This document shows positions 1 through 7,744 of a DNA stretch of 13,435 bases, piece by piece. The position numbers and the translations under genes were made by a program. The DNA lies in assembly GCA_005880175.1 (NCBI GenBank), contig VBJR01000359.1, positions 1 through 13,435 of the forward strand. Direction: 5' to 3'. Each line of letters begins with the position of its first letter. Positions within the stretch are counted from its first letter, which is position 1. This DNA comes from Chloroflexota bacterium. Its GTDB lineage: Bacteria > Chloroflexota > Dormibacteria > Dormibacterales > Dormibacteraceae. The notes beneath the pieces are model-generated. The model had not been told where the DNA came from. It did no database searches and saw only the letters and a program-made list of their open reading frames with translations.

Positions 1-3000
1 GCCAGCGCCGCCTCGATCTCGCCGACCTCGATGCGGAGGCCCCGCACCTTGACCTGGTGGTCGATCCGGCCCAGGAAGTCGAGTCGGCCGTCCGGCAGCC
101 ACCGGGCCAGGTCGCCGCTTCGGTACAGCCGCTCGCCGGCCGCGAACGGGTTGGGCACGAAGCGCTCGGCCGTCAGGCCCGGCCGGCCGACGTAGCCGCG
201 GGCCAGGCCGGCGCCGCCGATGCAGAGCTCGCCGGCCACGCCGAGCGGCGCCGGCCGGAGGTGGCGGTCCAGCACGTAGACGGTGGTGTTGGGGATCGGC
301 CGACCGATGTCCGGGCGGTCGTCGCCGCCCAGGCGCTCGCTGGACGTGGTCCACACCGTCGCCTCCGTCGGCCCGTACAGGTTGAGGAAGCGGCGGCCGG
401 GCGCCCACGTGGCGAGGAGGTCCGCCCCGCACGCCTCGCCGGCGACGGTCAGCGTCCGCAGGTCGGGCAGGTCCGCCGCGGGCACCTCGCGCAGCACCGA
501 GGGCGGCAGCACGGCCGCGGTCACGCGCTGGCGGCGCAGCAGCTCCAGCAGCGGCTCGCCGCCGGCGAGCTCGGCCGGGGTGGCGAGCACGAGCGCCGCG
601 CCGCTGGCCAGGGCCAGCACCATCTCGAACACGGACGCGTCGAAGCTGGCGGACGAGAACTGCAGGACCCGGTCCCCCGGGGTGATCCCCAGCACGGCCC
701 GCTGGGCCTCGATGAGGGCGGCGAGGCCCAACCTGGTGCAGCCGGCGCCCTTGGGCCGGCCCGTGGACCCGGACGTGTAGATGACATAGGCCAGGTTGCC
801 GGGCGCGGCCGGAGGCTCCGGCGGCCCGCCGCCGGCCGCGGCGTCGTCGCCGGCCACGGCCACGACCGCGGCGCGCCCGGCCGGGAGGCGGTCCGCGAGC
901 TGGTCCGTCGTGAGGACCAGGGCCGTGCCCGAGTCCTCGACCATCGGCTCCAGGCGCGCCCGCGGGTACTCGGGATCGAGGGGCAGGTAGGCGCCGCCGG
1001 CCCGGTGCACCGCGACCATGGCCACGGCCAGCTCGGGCGAGCGCTCCAGGCAGACGCCGACAACCGTCTCGGGCCCCACTCCGAGCCGGCGGAGGCGGGC
1101 GGCGAGCCGGCGGGAGCGCAGGTCGAGCTCGGCGTACGTGAGCACGGTGTCGCCGAAGACGAGGGCCGGCGACCCGGGCCGCTCGGCGACGTGCTCGTCG
1201 ATGATGCCGGCCCGGCCGGCGCCGGCCGGCAGGGGCCGGCCGGTGTCGTTCCACTCGACCAGGAGCCGCCGGCGCTCGCGCTCCCCGTCGAGCGGGAGGT
1301 CGCCGATGCGGCGGTCGGGGTCCGCCGCGACCGCGTCGAGCAGCGCGACGTACGCGCTGGTCACCCGCTCGGCCGCGGCCGGGTCGAACACGTCGCGGTC
1401 GAACAGGACCCGCGCCTCCAGGCCGCCGTCCTCCCGGGGCTCCAGCTCGAGCTCGAGGTCGAACATCGGCGCGATCCGGTCGAGCTGCTCGACCCGGGCC
1501 TCCACGCCGGGCAGGCGCGGTCCCTCGACCCGGATGTTCTGGAGCGCGAACAGGTACTGCAGCAGGGGCCGCGGACCCAGGTCGCGGCCCTGGCGGGCCT
1601 CCTCGACCAGGTCGTCGAACGGCACGTCCTGGTTGTCGTACGCGCCGAGCGCGACCTCGTTCACGCGGCCCTGGAGCTCCCGGAACGTCGGGTCGCCGCC
1701 CAGGTCGGTGCGCAGCACCAGGGGGTTCACGAAGAACCCGATCAGCGGCTCGAAGTCGGCCCGCGGGCGCCGTGTGATCGGCGCGCCGACGACGACGTCG
1801 GTCTGGCCGCTCAGGCGGGCGAGGACGACCTGGTACGCCGCGAGCAGGGTCATGAAGAGGGTGACCCGGGCCTGGCGGGAGACCGCCTCCAGGCGCCGGA
1901 CCACGCCGGCGGGCACCGGCCGGCGGCAGTGGCCGGCGGAGCCGGCGCCGTCTCGGCGCCGCTGGCCGGTCGGCAGGTCGAGCGACGGGGTCACGCCGGC
2001 GAGCTGCCGGTGCCAGAAGGCGCGCTGGCGGTCGAGGCGATCGCCCTCCGGCCGCGCCGCCTCCCACGCCGCGAAGTCGGCGTACTGGACGGTGAGCTCC
2101 GGCAGGGCCGGCGCGCGCCCCAGGACGCGCGCCTCGTACAGCTCGGCCAGCTCCCGCCAGAGGATGGCGACCGACCACGCGTCGCAGACGACGTGGTGCA
2201 TCGCGACCACCAGCAGGTGGTGGGTCGCCGACAGCCGGAAGAGCCCGGCGCGCACCAGCGGTCCGCGAGTCAGGTCGTAGGGGCGGGCCGCCAGCTCGCC
2301 CGCCATGCGCAGCGCATCGGCCTCGCCGGCCGCGGCCACCGGGTCCAGGTCGAGCCGGAGCCCGGCCGCGACCGCCTGCACCGGCTCGCCGGCGCGGAGC
2401 GCGAACCGCGTGCGCAGGACCGCGTGCCGGCGCACCACCTCGTTCAGCGCCCAGCGCAGGGCGTCGGGCCGGAGCTCGCCACGCAGCCACACCGACGCCG
2501 CCTCCCGGTACGCGGCCGCGCCCCGGTCCAGCTGGTCCGCCAGCCACAGCCGCCGCTGACCCGTGGAGAGGGGCGCCTCGTCCCCCCCGGCGGCGCGTCC
2601 GGCCGGCGCCGGCGGCCCGGCCGCCGCGCCCGCCACCAGCGCCGCCTGCTGCGCCACGGTCGAGGACTCGAACAGCGTCCGGTAGCCGACCTCGACGCCG
2701 AACGCCTCCCGCATCCTGGCGGAGACCCGCTCGGCCAGGAGGGAGTGGCCGCCGAGGTCGAAGAAGTCGTCCTCGACCCCGACCCGCTCCAGACCGAGGA
2801 CGTCCCGCCAGATCGCCGCGACGGCCGCCTCGGCCGGCGAGCGCGGAGCGGTGCGGGCGCCGTCGAGATCGGGCTGCTCCGCCGGGGGCGGCAGCGCCGC
2901 GCGGTCCACCTTGCCGTTGGCGGTCGCCGGCAGCTCGGGCAGCAGCACGAACGCCGACGGGACCATCGACGCGGGCAGGACCTCGGCCAGGTACTGCCGC

Positions 3001-4385
3001 AGCTCGCGGACCGCCGGCTCCGCGCCGGCCCGCGGGCTCACGTAGCCGACCAGCCGGCGCTCGCCATCAGCGGACGCGACCGCCTCGACGGCCGCCGCCT
3101 GCAGGTCGGGGTGGGCCGACAGCACGGCCTCGATCTCGCCCAGCTCCACGCGCTGGCCGCGGATCTTCACCTGGCGGTCCGCCCGGCCGATGTACTCCAG
3201 GGCGCCGTCGGGACGCCACCGGGCCAGGTCGCCCGTCCGGTAGAGCCGCTCCCCGGGGCGCGCGGCCAGCGGGTTGGGCACGAACCGCTCCGCGGTCAGA
3301 GCCGGCTGGTCGAGGTAGCCGCGGGCCAGCCCGGCGCCACCCAGGAACAGCTCGCCCGCCGTTCCGTCCCCCGGACGCCCCAGGTCCTCGTCGAGGACCA
3401 TCGCGAACGTGTTGTCGATCGGGCGGCCGATGTCCGGCAGCGCCGGCCGCCGGCTGGCGCCGACCGCCGAGACGGTCGAGGCCACCGTGTTCTCGGTCGG
3501 CCCGTAGTGGTTCATGAGCCGGAACGACACGCCCGGCGCCGGCCGGCCGCTCAGGCGGTCGCCCCCGGTGTGGAGGAGCCGGAGCGGGGCGTCCGCGGGC
3601 CAGTCGAGCTTGAGCAGGCGCTCCGCGAGCGGCGTCGGGACGTAGCTCACGGTCACGCGGTTGGCGAGGAGCCAGCGCTGGAGCCGGTCCGGCGAGATCC
3701 GCGTCTCGGCGTCCGGGACCAGCAGGCTGGCGCCGGCGGCCAGTGCGGGCCACACCTCGAAGCCCATCGGGTCGAAGCTCGGGCTGGCGATGGCCGTGGT
3801 GCGGTCGTCCGGCGTCAGCTCGTAGACGCGGACGTTCCACTCCACCAGGTTGCGGAGGGCCGAGTGGTCGATCATCACGCCCTTGGGCCGGCCCGTCGAC
3901 CCGGACGTGAAGATGACGTACGCCAGGTTGCCCGGGACCGCCGCCGGCTCCAGGTTGCCGGCCGGCTGGCCGGCCCACTCGCCGCCGGCCGAGTCCAGGC
4001 AGACCGCGCCGGCGGCGGCGGCGCCCAGCCGTTCCCTCGAGGCCTCGGCGGTCAGCAGCACCGGCGCCCGCGACGCCTCGAGCATGTAGCGAAGGCGGTC
4101 GGCCGGGTACTCGGGGTCGAGGGGCACGTACGCGCCGCCCGCCTTGAGCACCGCGAGCATGGCCGTCACCAGCTGCGCCGAGCGGTCCAGGCACATCGCG
4201 ACCCGGACCTCGGGACCGACTCCGCGCCCGCGCAGGTACCGGGCGAGCCGGTTGGCGGCCCGGTTCAGGTCGGCGTACGTCAGGCGCGTGCCGCCCGACT
4301 CGACCGCCGTGGCCTCCGGCCGGCGCTCGGCAGCCGCCTCGATCCGGCGGAGCAGGCCGGCGGGGGCCGTCGGGACGAGGTTCAC
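1..4385 (-). CDS. Nonribosomal peptide synthetase, A-PCP-C-A, C-terminus beyond window
   Basis: The open frame runs without a stop from GTG at 4385 to the left edge (1461 residues). It starts with an adenylation domain (about residues 10-500; TSGSTGRPKG near 160-169, NHYGPTE, YRTGDLARW, NGK with Lys492). A carrier domain follows (GGHSLL, phosphopantetheine Ser548), then a condensation domain from about 603 (HHVVCDAWS, first His730), then a second adenylation domain from about 1065 (TSGSTGRPKG near 1204-1213, NLYGPTE). The window cuts this last domain after GEIEAAL, so its A10 lysine, carrier and any thioesterase are not seen. There is no condensation domain before the first A domain, which suggests an initiation module. 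By eye, the specificity positions (GrsA 235-331) read D-P-F-Y-H-G-H-V-A for A1 and D-A-F-V-T-A-L-V-W for A2. I cannot assign substrates from these. The start overlaps the sulfotransferase stop as GTGA. Confidence 0.95.
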   Translation of the reverse strand, partial: MNLVPTAPAGLLRRIEAAAERRPEATAVESGGTRLTYADLNRAANRLARYLRGRGVGPEVRVAMCLDRSAQLVTAMLAVLKAGGAYVPLDPEYPADRLRYMLEASRAPVLLTAEASRERLGAAAAGAVCLDSAGGEWAGQPAGNLEPAAVPGNLAYVIFTSGSTGRPKGVMIDHSALRNLVEWNVRVYELTPDDRTTAIASPSFDPMGFEVWPALAAGASLLVPDAETRISPDRLQRWLLANRVTVSYVPTPLAERLLKLDWPADAPLRLLHTGGDRLSGRPAPGVSFRLMNHYGPTENTVASTVSAVGASRRPALPDIGRPIDNTFAMVLDEDLGRPGDGTAGELFLGGAGLARGYLDQPALTAERFVPNPLAARPGERLYRTGDLARWRPDGALEYIGRADRQVKIRGQRVELGEIEAVLSAHPDLQAAAVEAVASADGERRLVGYVSPRAGAEPAVRELRQYLAEVLPASMVPSAFVLLPELPATANGKVDRAALPPPAEQPDLDGARTAPRSPAEAAVAAIWRDVLGLERVGVEDDFFDLGGHSLLAERVSARMREAFGVEVGYRTLFESSTVAQQAALVAGAAAGPPAPAGRAAGGDEAPLSTGQRRLWLADQLDRGAAAYREAASVWLRGELRPDALRWALNEVVRRHAVLRTRFALRAGEPVQAVAAGLRLDLDPVAAAGEADALRMAGELAARPYDLTRGPLVRAGLFRLSATHHLLVVAMHHVVCDAWSVAILWRELAELYEARVLGRAPALPELTVQYADFAAWEAARPEGDRLDRQRAFWHRQLAGVTPSLDLPTGQRRRDGAGSAGHCRRPVPAGVVRRLEAVSRQARVTLFMTLLAAYQVVLARLSGQTDVVVGAPITRRPRADFEPLIGFFVNPLVLRTDLGGDPTFRELQGRVNEVALGAYDNQDVPFDDLVEEARQGRDLGPRPLLQYLFALQNIRVEGPRLPGVEARVEQLDRIAPMFDLELELEPREDGGLEARVLFDRDVFDPAAAERVTSAYVALLDAVAADPDRRIGDLPLDGERERRRLLVEWNDTGRPLPAGAGRAGIIDEHVAERPGSPALVFGDTVLTYAELDLRSRRLAARLRRLGVGPETVVGVCLERSPELAVAMVAVHRAGGAYLPLDPEYPRARLEPMVEDSGTALVLTTDQLADRLPAGRAAVVAVAGDDAAAGGGPPEPPAAPGNLAYVIYTSGSTGRPKGAGCTRLGLAALIEAQRAVLGITPGDRVLQFSSASFDASVFEMVLALASGAALVLATPAELAGGEPLLELLRRQRVTAAVLPPSVLREVPAADLPDLRTLTVAGEACGADLLATWAPGRRFLNLYGPTEATVWTTSSERLGGDDRPDIGRPIPNTTVYVLDRHLRPAPLGVAGELCIGGAGLARGYVGRPGLTAERFVPNPFAAGERLYRSGDLARWLPDGRLDFLGRIDHQVKVRGLRIEVGEIEAAL

Positions 4386-5247
4386 AGCTCCCACCCCGCC
4401 TGGCAGCGTCCGGCCGCCACCCGGCTGCAGCGGGCGTACGCGTCGCGCAGGGCGGCCGCCGAGACGCCGCGCGCGTCGCCGGGCGGTCCGCCCGGGGCGG
4501 CGTCGTCCGGGCCGGGGCTGGCGAGCGAGTAGCCGAGCAGCCGCAGCATCGGCCCGGCCAGCTCGTCCATCTCCGCCAGCTGCTCGTCCGTGTACGCCTC
4601 GCGCCACAGCGACGCCCGGCCGTGCCGGAGGTGCTGGGGGCTGTCCAGCCGCATCGCCTCGAACGTCAGCTCGTGGAGCGCGGCGTCGAGGCGGCCGGCG
4701 GGGATGTCGAGGTCGAGGTCCGCGGCGAGCTGCCGGACCTCCCGCCCGAGGTCGGCCGCACCCAGTACCACGTGAGGTTGCTCAGGTTCTGGTCCAGGTA
4801 CTCCTGCGGCGTCGTGGCCGAGGTCGGCGAGTGGAAGCGCCGGGAGTAGGGGGTGAAGCGGAAGTGGGCGAGGGACACCGCGACGTCGCGCGGGTCGCGG
4901 AGGATGTAGAGGATCGCGGAGAAGCGGCGGTAGAAGTCGTTCATCCGCTCCACGTAGGGGGAGTGGCTCCAGACGATCCGGCACGAGTCCACGTAGCGGC
5001 CGGGGTCGGTGATCTCCTCGCGGAACAGGGTCGAGATGCCGCAGAAGAGGGCGTGCGGCTCGATGTCGACCATGTCGATGTCGGCCTGGCCCGCGAGGCT
5101 CAGGGGCCAGCCGCGCGCCTCCTCGTGGATCGGGTGGGCGGCGATGAAGCTCCGGTCGGGGACGCCGGCCAGGTCGTGCAGCAGCACCAGGATCCGGTGC
5201 AGCCACGAGTTGCCGCTTCGGGGGACTCCGATCTGCAGTACTGCCAT
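4382..5247 (-). pseudogene. Sulfotransferase-like gene with one apparent frameshift
   Basis: Sulfotransferases move a sulfuryl group from PAPS to a hydroxyl or amine. From ATG at 5247 the first frame gives the 5'-phosphosulfate loop-like GVPRSGNSWL (residues 7-16), a candidate catalytic His95 in SHSPY, and a 3'-phosphate motif LRDPRDVAVSL (116-126). It reads sensibly to WYWVR (164). The protein-like sequence then continues in another frame (DLGREVRQLAADLDL, then LWREAYTDEQLAEMDELAG near the C-terminus) to TGA at 4384-4382. Restoring one base at about 4754-4758 (for example a third G in the minus-strand run) gives a 289-codon gene, a normal size for the family. It could be a true pseudogene or a base lost in sequencing. 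Its stop overlaps the NRPS GTG, so it would sit first in the leftward operon and could tailor the peptide. The exact acceptor and subfamily are unknown. Confidence 0.8.
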
Positions 5248-5257
5248 GAGGCCCCGG

Positions 5258-5263
5258 ATCGTA
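5258..5263 (-). promoter_or_regulatory. Possible -10 element (TACGAT) of the leftward operon
   Basis: On the minus strand TACGAT matches the TAnnnT form of an actinobacterial -10 box. It lies 10 bases before the sulfotransferase ATG at 5247. That spacing would place transcription start at or next to the ATG, that is, a leaderless message. No Shine-Dalgarno sequence is seen before this ATG, which fits. No convincing -35 box is visible. This is an inference from one hexamer. Confidence 0.35.
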
Positions 5264-5347
5264 GGGGGGCCTCCGTGACGCGCCCGTGAGCCGCCCGGAA
5301 CGCCCCCGCAACCCCCGCACCGCCGGTCTCGCTGGCGTCACTGCGGG

Positions 5348-5377
5348 GTAACGGACGCCTCACGACGGGCCCGTTAC
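5348..5377. promoter_or_regulatory. Inverted repeat GTAACGG-16-CCGTTAC, candidate operator
   Basis: Perfect 7-base arms lie at 5348-5354 and 5371-5377, separated by 16 bases. They sit in the intergenic region between the divergent units, and the right arm ends 10 bases before the ATG of the rightward operon. Arms about 23 bases apart, roughly two helical turns, suit a dimeric repressor. The AT content stands out against the GC-rich surroundings. No regulator gene is in the window, so the binding protein is unknown. The rest of 5248-5387 shows no gene. Confidence 0.4.
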
Positions 5378-5380
5378 ACA
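5375..5380 (+). promoter_or_regulatory. Possible -10-like hexamer (TACACA) for the rightward operon
   Basis: TACACA lies 7 bases before the ATG at 5388 and partly overlaps the right arm of the inverted repeat. No Shine-Dalgarno sequence precedes that ATG, so a leaderless transcript starting at the ATG is plausible. The hexamer lacks the usual final T and no good -35 is visible, so this is weak. If real, a protein on the inverted repeat would block it. Confidence 0.2.
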
Positions 5381-5387
5381 GTGCCCG

Positions 5388-6437
5388 ATGAGCTTGGAGG
5401 TGCTGAGGCTGGGCCTCAACGAGAGTCCGTACGGCCCCTCGCCGCTCGCCGTCGAGGCGATGAGGCGCGAGGCGGCGCGCCCGCACCGGTACCCCGACCC
5501 GGAGTGCTCGGAGCTCCGCGGAGCACTGGCGCGGCATCACGGCGTCACCCCCGACATGGTCGCGGTGGGACACGGCTCCCCCGGCGTCCTCGCGGCCATC
5601 GCCGGGGCCTTCGTGTCGGCGGCGGCGCCGGCGATCCTGCCCACCCGCACGTGGCCGATCTACCGGTGGGTGATGGAGGAGTGCGGGGCCCCGATCCGCT
5701 GGGCCGAGACTCCCGGCTACCGGCTCTCCGCGCCGGACCTGGAGGCGGCGATGGCGCGGCGCTTCGGCTGCTGCTTCGTCTGCACCCCGCACAACCCCTG
5801 CGGCACGACCCTCACGGGCGCCGAGGTCCGGCGCCTGCTGGACGCGGCCGCGGCCGGCGGGGGCGTGCTCGCCGTCGACGAGGCGTACGGCGAGTACACG
5901 GCGCCGGCCACCGGCTCGGCGCTGCGCCACGTGCGCGACGGCGCCCGCTGCCTGGTCTTGAAGACGTTCTCGAAGGTGCACGGCCTGGCCGGCATCCGCG
6001 TCGCCTACGCGGTGGGGCCGGCCGACCTGGTCGCCCGGCTGCGCGAGCACCTGCCGGTCTTCGCGGTCACGGCCGCCGGCCAGGCGGGCGCGGTGGCCGC
6101 CCTCGCCGACGAGGCGCACGTCCGGCGCGTCCGCGCGGGCAACGAGCGGGTCCGGACGGCCGTGCTCCGGCGGTTCGAGGCGTGCGGGCTGCCCTGCCCG
6201 CCGTCGGAGGCCAACTTCGTGCTCGTCCCCGCGGGCGTGGACGGCGGCGAGCTCGCTCGCCGGCTGCGCGAGGAGCGGCTGATCGAGGTCGTGGACGCGA
6301 CGCCGCTGGGCTTCCCCGGCCACGTGCGCGTCGGCCTGGGCAGGGGGGAGGAGATGGCGCGCTGCTGCGCGGCCGTCGCGGAGCTGGTCGAAGCGATCCG
6401 GGAGGAGGCCGGCGCGCGCGTCGGGGCCGCCCGATGA
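5388..6437 (+). CDS. HisC-like PLP-dependent aminotransferase (fold type I)
   Basis: The protein has 349 residues, the usual length of histidinol-phosphate aminotransferase and the related CobD threonine-phosphate decarboxylases. Visible motifs are LNESPYGPSP at the N-terminus, CTPHNPCGTT, VDEAYGEY with Asp164 for the pyridine nitrogen, SKVHGLAGIR with Lys196 as the expected Schiff-base lysine, and a C-terminal VRVGLGR carrying a carboxylate-binding-type arginine. All key residues are present, so it should be an active PLP enzyme. The amino-group donor and acceptor cannot be read from the sequence. Its place as first gene of a biosynthetic operon makes a histidine-biosynthesis role unlikely. 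It may aminate or decarboxylate a phosphorylated or acidic intermediate of the pathway. The ATG at 5388 was chosen because it leaves the normal short lead into the LNE motif. The stop overlaps the next ATG as ATGA. Confidence 0.88.
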   Translation: MSLEVLRLGLNESPYGPSPLAVEAMRREAARPHRYPDPECSELRGALARHHGVTPDMVAVGHGSPGVLAAIAGAFVSAAAPAILPTRTWPIYRWVMEECGAPIRWAETPGYRLSAPDLEAAMARRFGCCFVCTPHNPCGTTLTGAEVRRLLDAAAAGGGVLAVDEAYGEYTAPATGSALRHVRDGARCLVLKTFSKVHGLAGIRVAYAVGPADLVARLREHLPVFAVTAAGQAGAVAALADEAHVRRVRAGNERVRTAVLRRFEACGLPCPPSEANFVLVPAGVDGGELARRLREERLIEVVDATPLGFPGHVRVGLGRGEEMARCCAAVAELVEAIREEAGARVGAAR

Positions 6438-7744
6438 CGGCGGTGACCCGGACGGCCACCTGGCACGCCGGGGAGGACGACCTCAGCGACGCCATCGCCC
6501 GGTTCACGAACGTCTACGCGACCGTGGTCGTGGACCAGCTCCGGGCGGTCCCGGACGCGACCCTGCGCTCGCTCGCCGAGGCGATCGCCGCCACCGTCGC
6601 CAGGGACCGGAGCACGATCTACGTCTTCGGCAACGGCGGCAGCCACGCGATCTCGCGGCACCTGGAGCACGAGCTCCGGAGCAGCTTCACTGACTCCTGC
6701 GGCGTCCGGGTCAACTGCGGCATCGACTACCACAGCGGCCAGCACGGCGCCGTGTCCGCCGGCTTCGACGCGGTGTTCGAGACGGTGCTCCGCGCCGAGC
6801 GCGCCACCCCCGCCGACCTCGTGATCTTCATCAGCGGGAGCGGCGACTCGGACAACCTGCTCAGCGCGGCCGGCCACTGCCGGCGGCTGGGCATCCCGAC
6901 CATCTCGCTCGCCGGCTTCGACGGCGGCAGGATCACGGCCCGGCGCCTGACCGACCTGCCCGTCGTCATCCCGGTCCACGACCAGCAGATGAGCGAGGAC
7001 GTGATCCAGGCCCTCCTCCGCGTCGCCGTCGAGTGCGCTCGCCGGTGCCACGCCGGGGTCGCGACCGGCCTCGCCGGCCATCGCGACGAGTACGCGACCA
7101 GCCTGGCGGCGAGCTTCGAGCGCCTCCAGGCGCACGCGCCGGCGCTCGACCGGCTCAGCCGCGACGTGTGCCGGGCCTTCATCGGCGAGCGGTCCGTGTT
7201 CCTGCTCGCGCCCGAGGGCGGACCGCTCAGCATCTCGGCCGAGCACACGGCCCACAACTTCAACTGGGACGCGGTCTTCGAGGTCCGGCGGCCGCCCAGC
7301 CGGCGCATCCACTCGACCCCGACCACCTGCGACTACAGCGGCATCGGCAACGACCGGCTGGTGCCCGGGATCGTCAGCTGCCAGCAACTGGCCGCCGCGT
7401 GCCCGGGCGACCTGCTGCTGCTGTACGCCCGCGAGCCGGGCGCACCGGCGATCCGCAACACCGCGATGGCGGCCGGGGCGGCGGGCATGACCGTCTACCA
7501 GCTCGCCGGCGACCGCGGCGGATCGCCCGTCCCGGAGCGCGACACGATCTGCCTCGGCAGCGCGGACCCGGGCCTGCTCGGGGACGTCGGCCAGGCGACC
7601 GGACACGTGCTGGGCAGGGTGATCCGACTGCGACTGAAGCAGCGTCTCGACGGAGACGCGATGGCCATCTCGGAGCCCGTCGGCTACCTGGTCGAGGGCG
7701 ACCTGGCACAGCGGAGGTTGATCGATGTCATCCGGACCCTATGA
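6434..7744 (+). CDS. Tandem SIS-domain protein, GmhA-like first half, degenerate second half
   Basis: This 436-residue protein holds two SIS (sugar isomerase) domains where a typical GmhA has one of about 190. The first half carries the phosphosugar-binding signatures GNGGS (Asn67 to Ser70) with a following His/Glu helix, and SGSGDS (134-139) followed by GIPTISLAGFDGG. The second half keeps the fold pattern (FLLAPEGGP, CDYSGIGND, DLLLLYAREPGAP, GMTVYQLAGD), but the serines are lost: EGGP at 261-264 replaces NGGS and YAREPG (from Tyr331) replaces SGSGDS. In the first half the late helix reads SEDVIQALL where GmhA has its Gln/His catalytic pair, so ordinary sedoheptulose-7-phosphate isomerase activity is doubtful. 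A phosphosugar isomerase or binding role feeding the oxidoreductases is my inference. The start overlaps the previous stop as ATGA, and the 3' end overlaps the next gene by 20 bases. Confidence 0.85.
   Translation: MTAVTRTATWHAGEDDLSDAIARFTNVYATVVVDQLRAVPDATLRSLAEAIAATVARDRSTIYVFGNGGSHAISRHLEHELRSSFTDSCGVRVNCGIDYHSGQHGAVSAGFDAVFETVLRAERATPADLVIFISGSGDSDNLLSAAGHCRRLGIPTISLAGFDGGRITARRLTDLPVVIPVHDQQMSEDVIQALLRVAVECARRCHAGVATGLAGHRDEYATSLAASFERLQAHAPALDRLSRDVCRAFIGERSVFLLAPEGGPLSISAEHTAHNFNWDAVFEVRRPPSRRIHSTPTTCDYSGIGNDRLVPGIVSCQQLAAACPGDLLLLYAREPGAPAIRNTAMAAGAAGMTVYQLAGDRGGSPVPERDTICLGSADPGLLGDVGQATGHVLGRVIRLRLKQRLDGDAMAISEPVGYLVEGDLAQRRLIDVIRTL
7713..7717 (+). promoter_or_regulatory. Ribosome binding site GGAGG inside the SIS gene
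   Basis: GGAGG lies 7 bases before the ATG at 7725. It supports that start even though it places the gene start 20 bases inside the end of the SIS gene. Confidence 0.7.

Noticed and set aside
57..4532. A 1491-residue open frame on the plus strand opposite the NRPS
   Set aside because: Its translation is low-complexity Arg/Ala/Gly/Pro-rich and has no family motifs, while the minus strand carries complete NRPS motifs. It is an effect of GC-rich third positions.
4382..5341. A 319-residue minus-strand frame as the whole sulfotransferase
   Set aside because: Only its C-terminal part looks like the family. The N-terminal part is a shadow, and the PAPS motifs are in the other frame, starting at the ATG at 5247.
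6005..7606. Long minus-strand open frame opposite the SIS gene, with similar ones at 8207-9460, 10035-11441 and 11387-12502
   Set aside because: All lie antisense to genes with clear motifs, and their translations are Arg/Ala/Gly-rich with no recognisable domains.
5381..7744. A 787-residue plus-strand frame suggesting a fusion of the aminotransferase region and the SIS protein
   Set aside because: The first part is out of frame with the HisC-like motifs. The real aminotransferase is at 5388-6437 and the SIS protein starts at the ATG at 6434.
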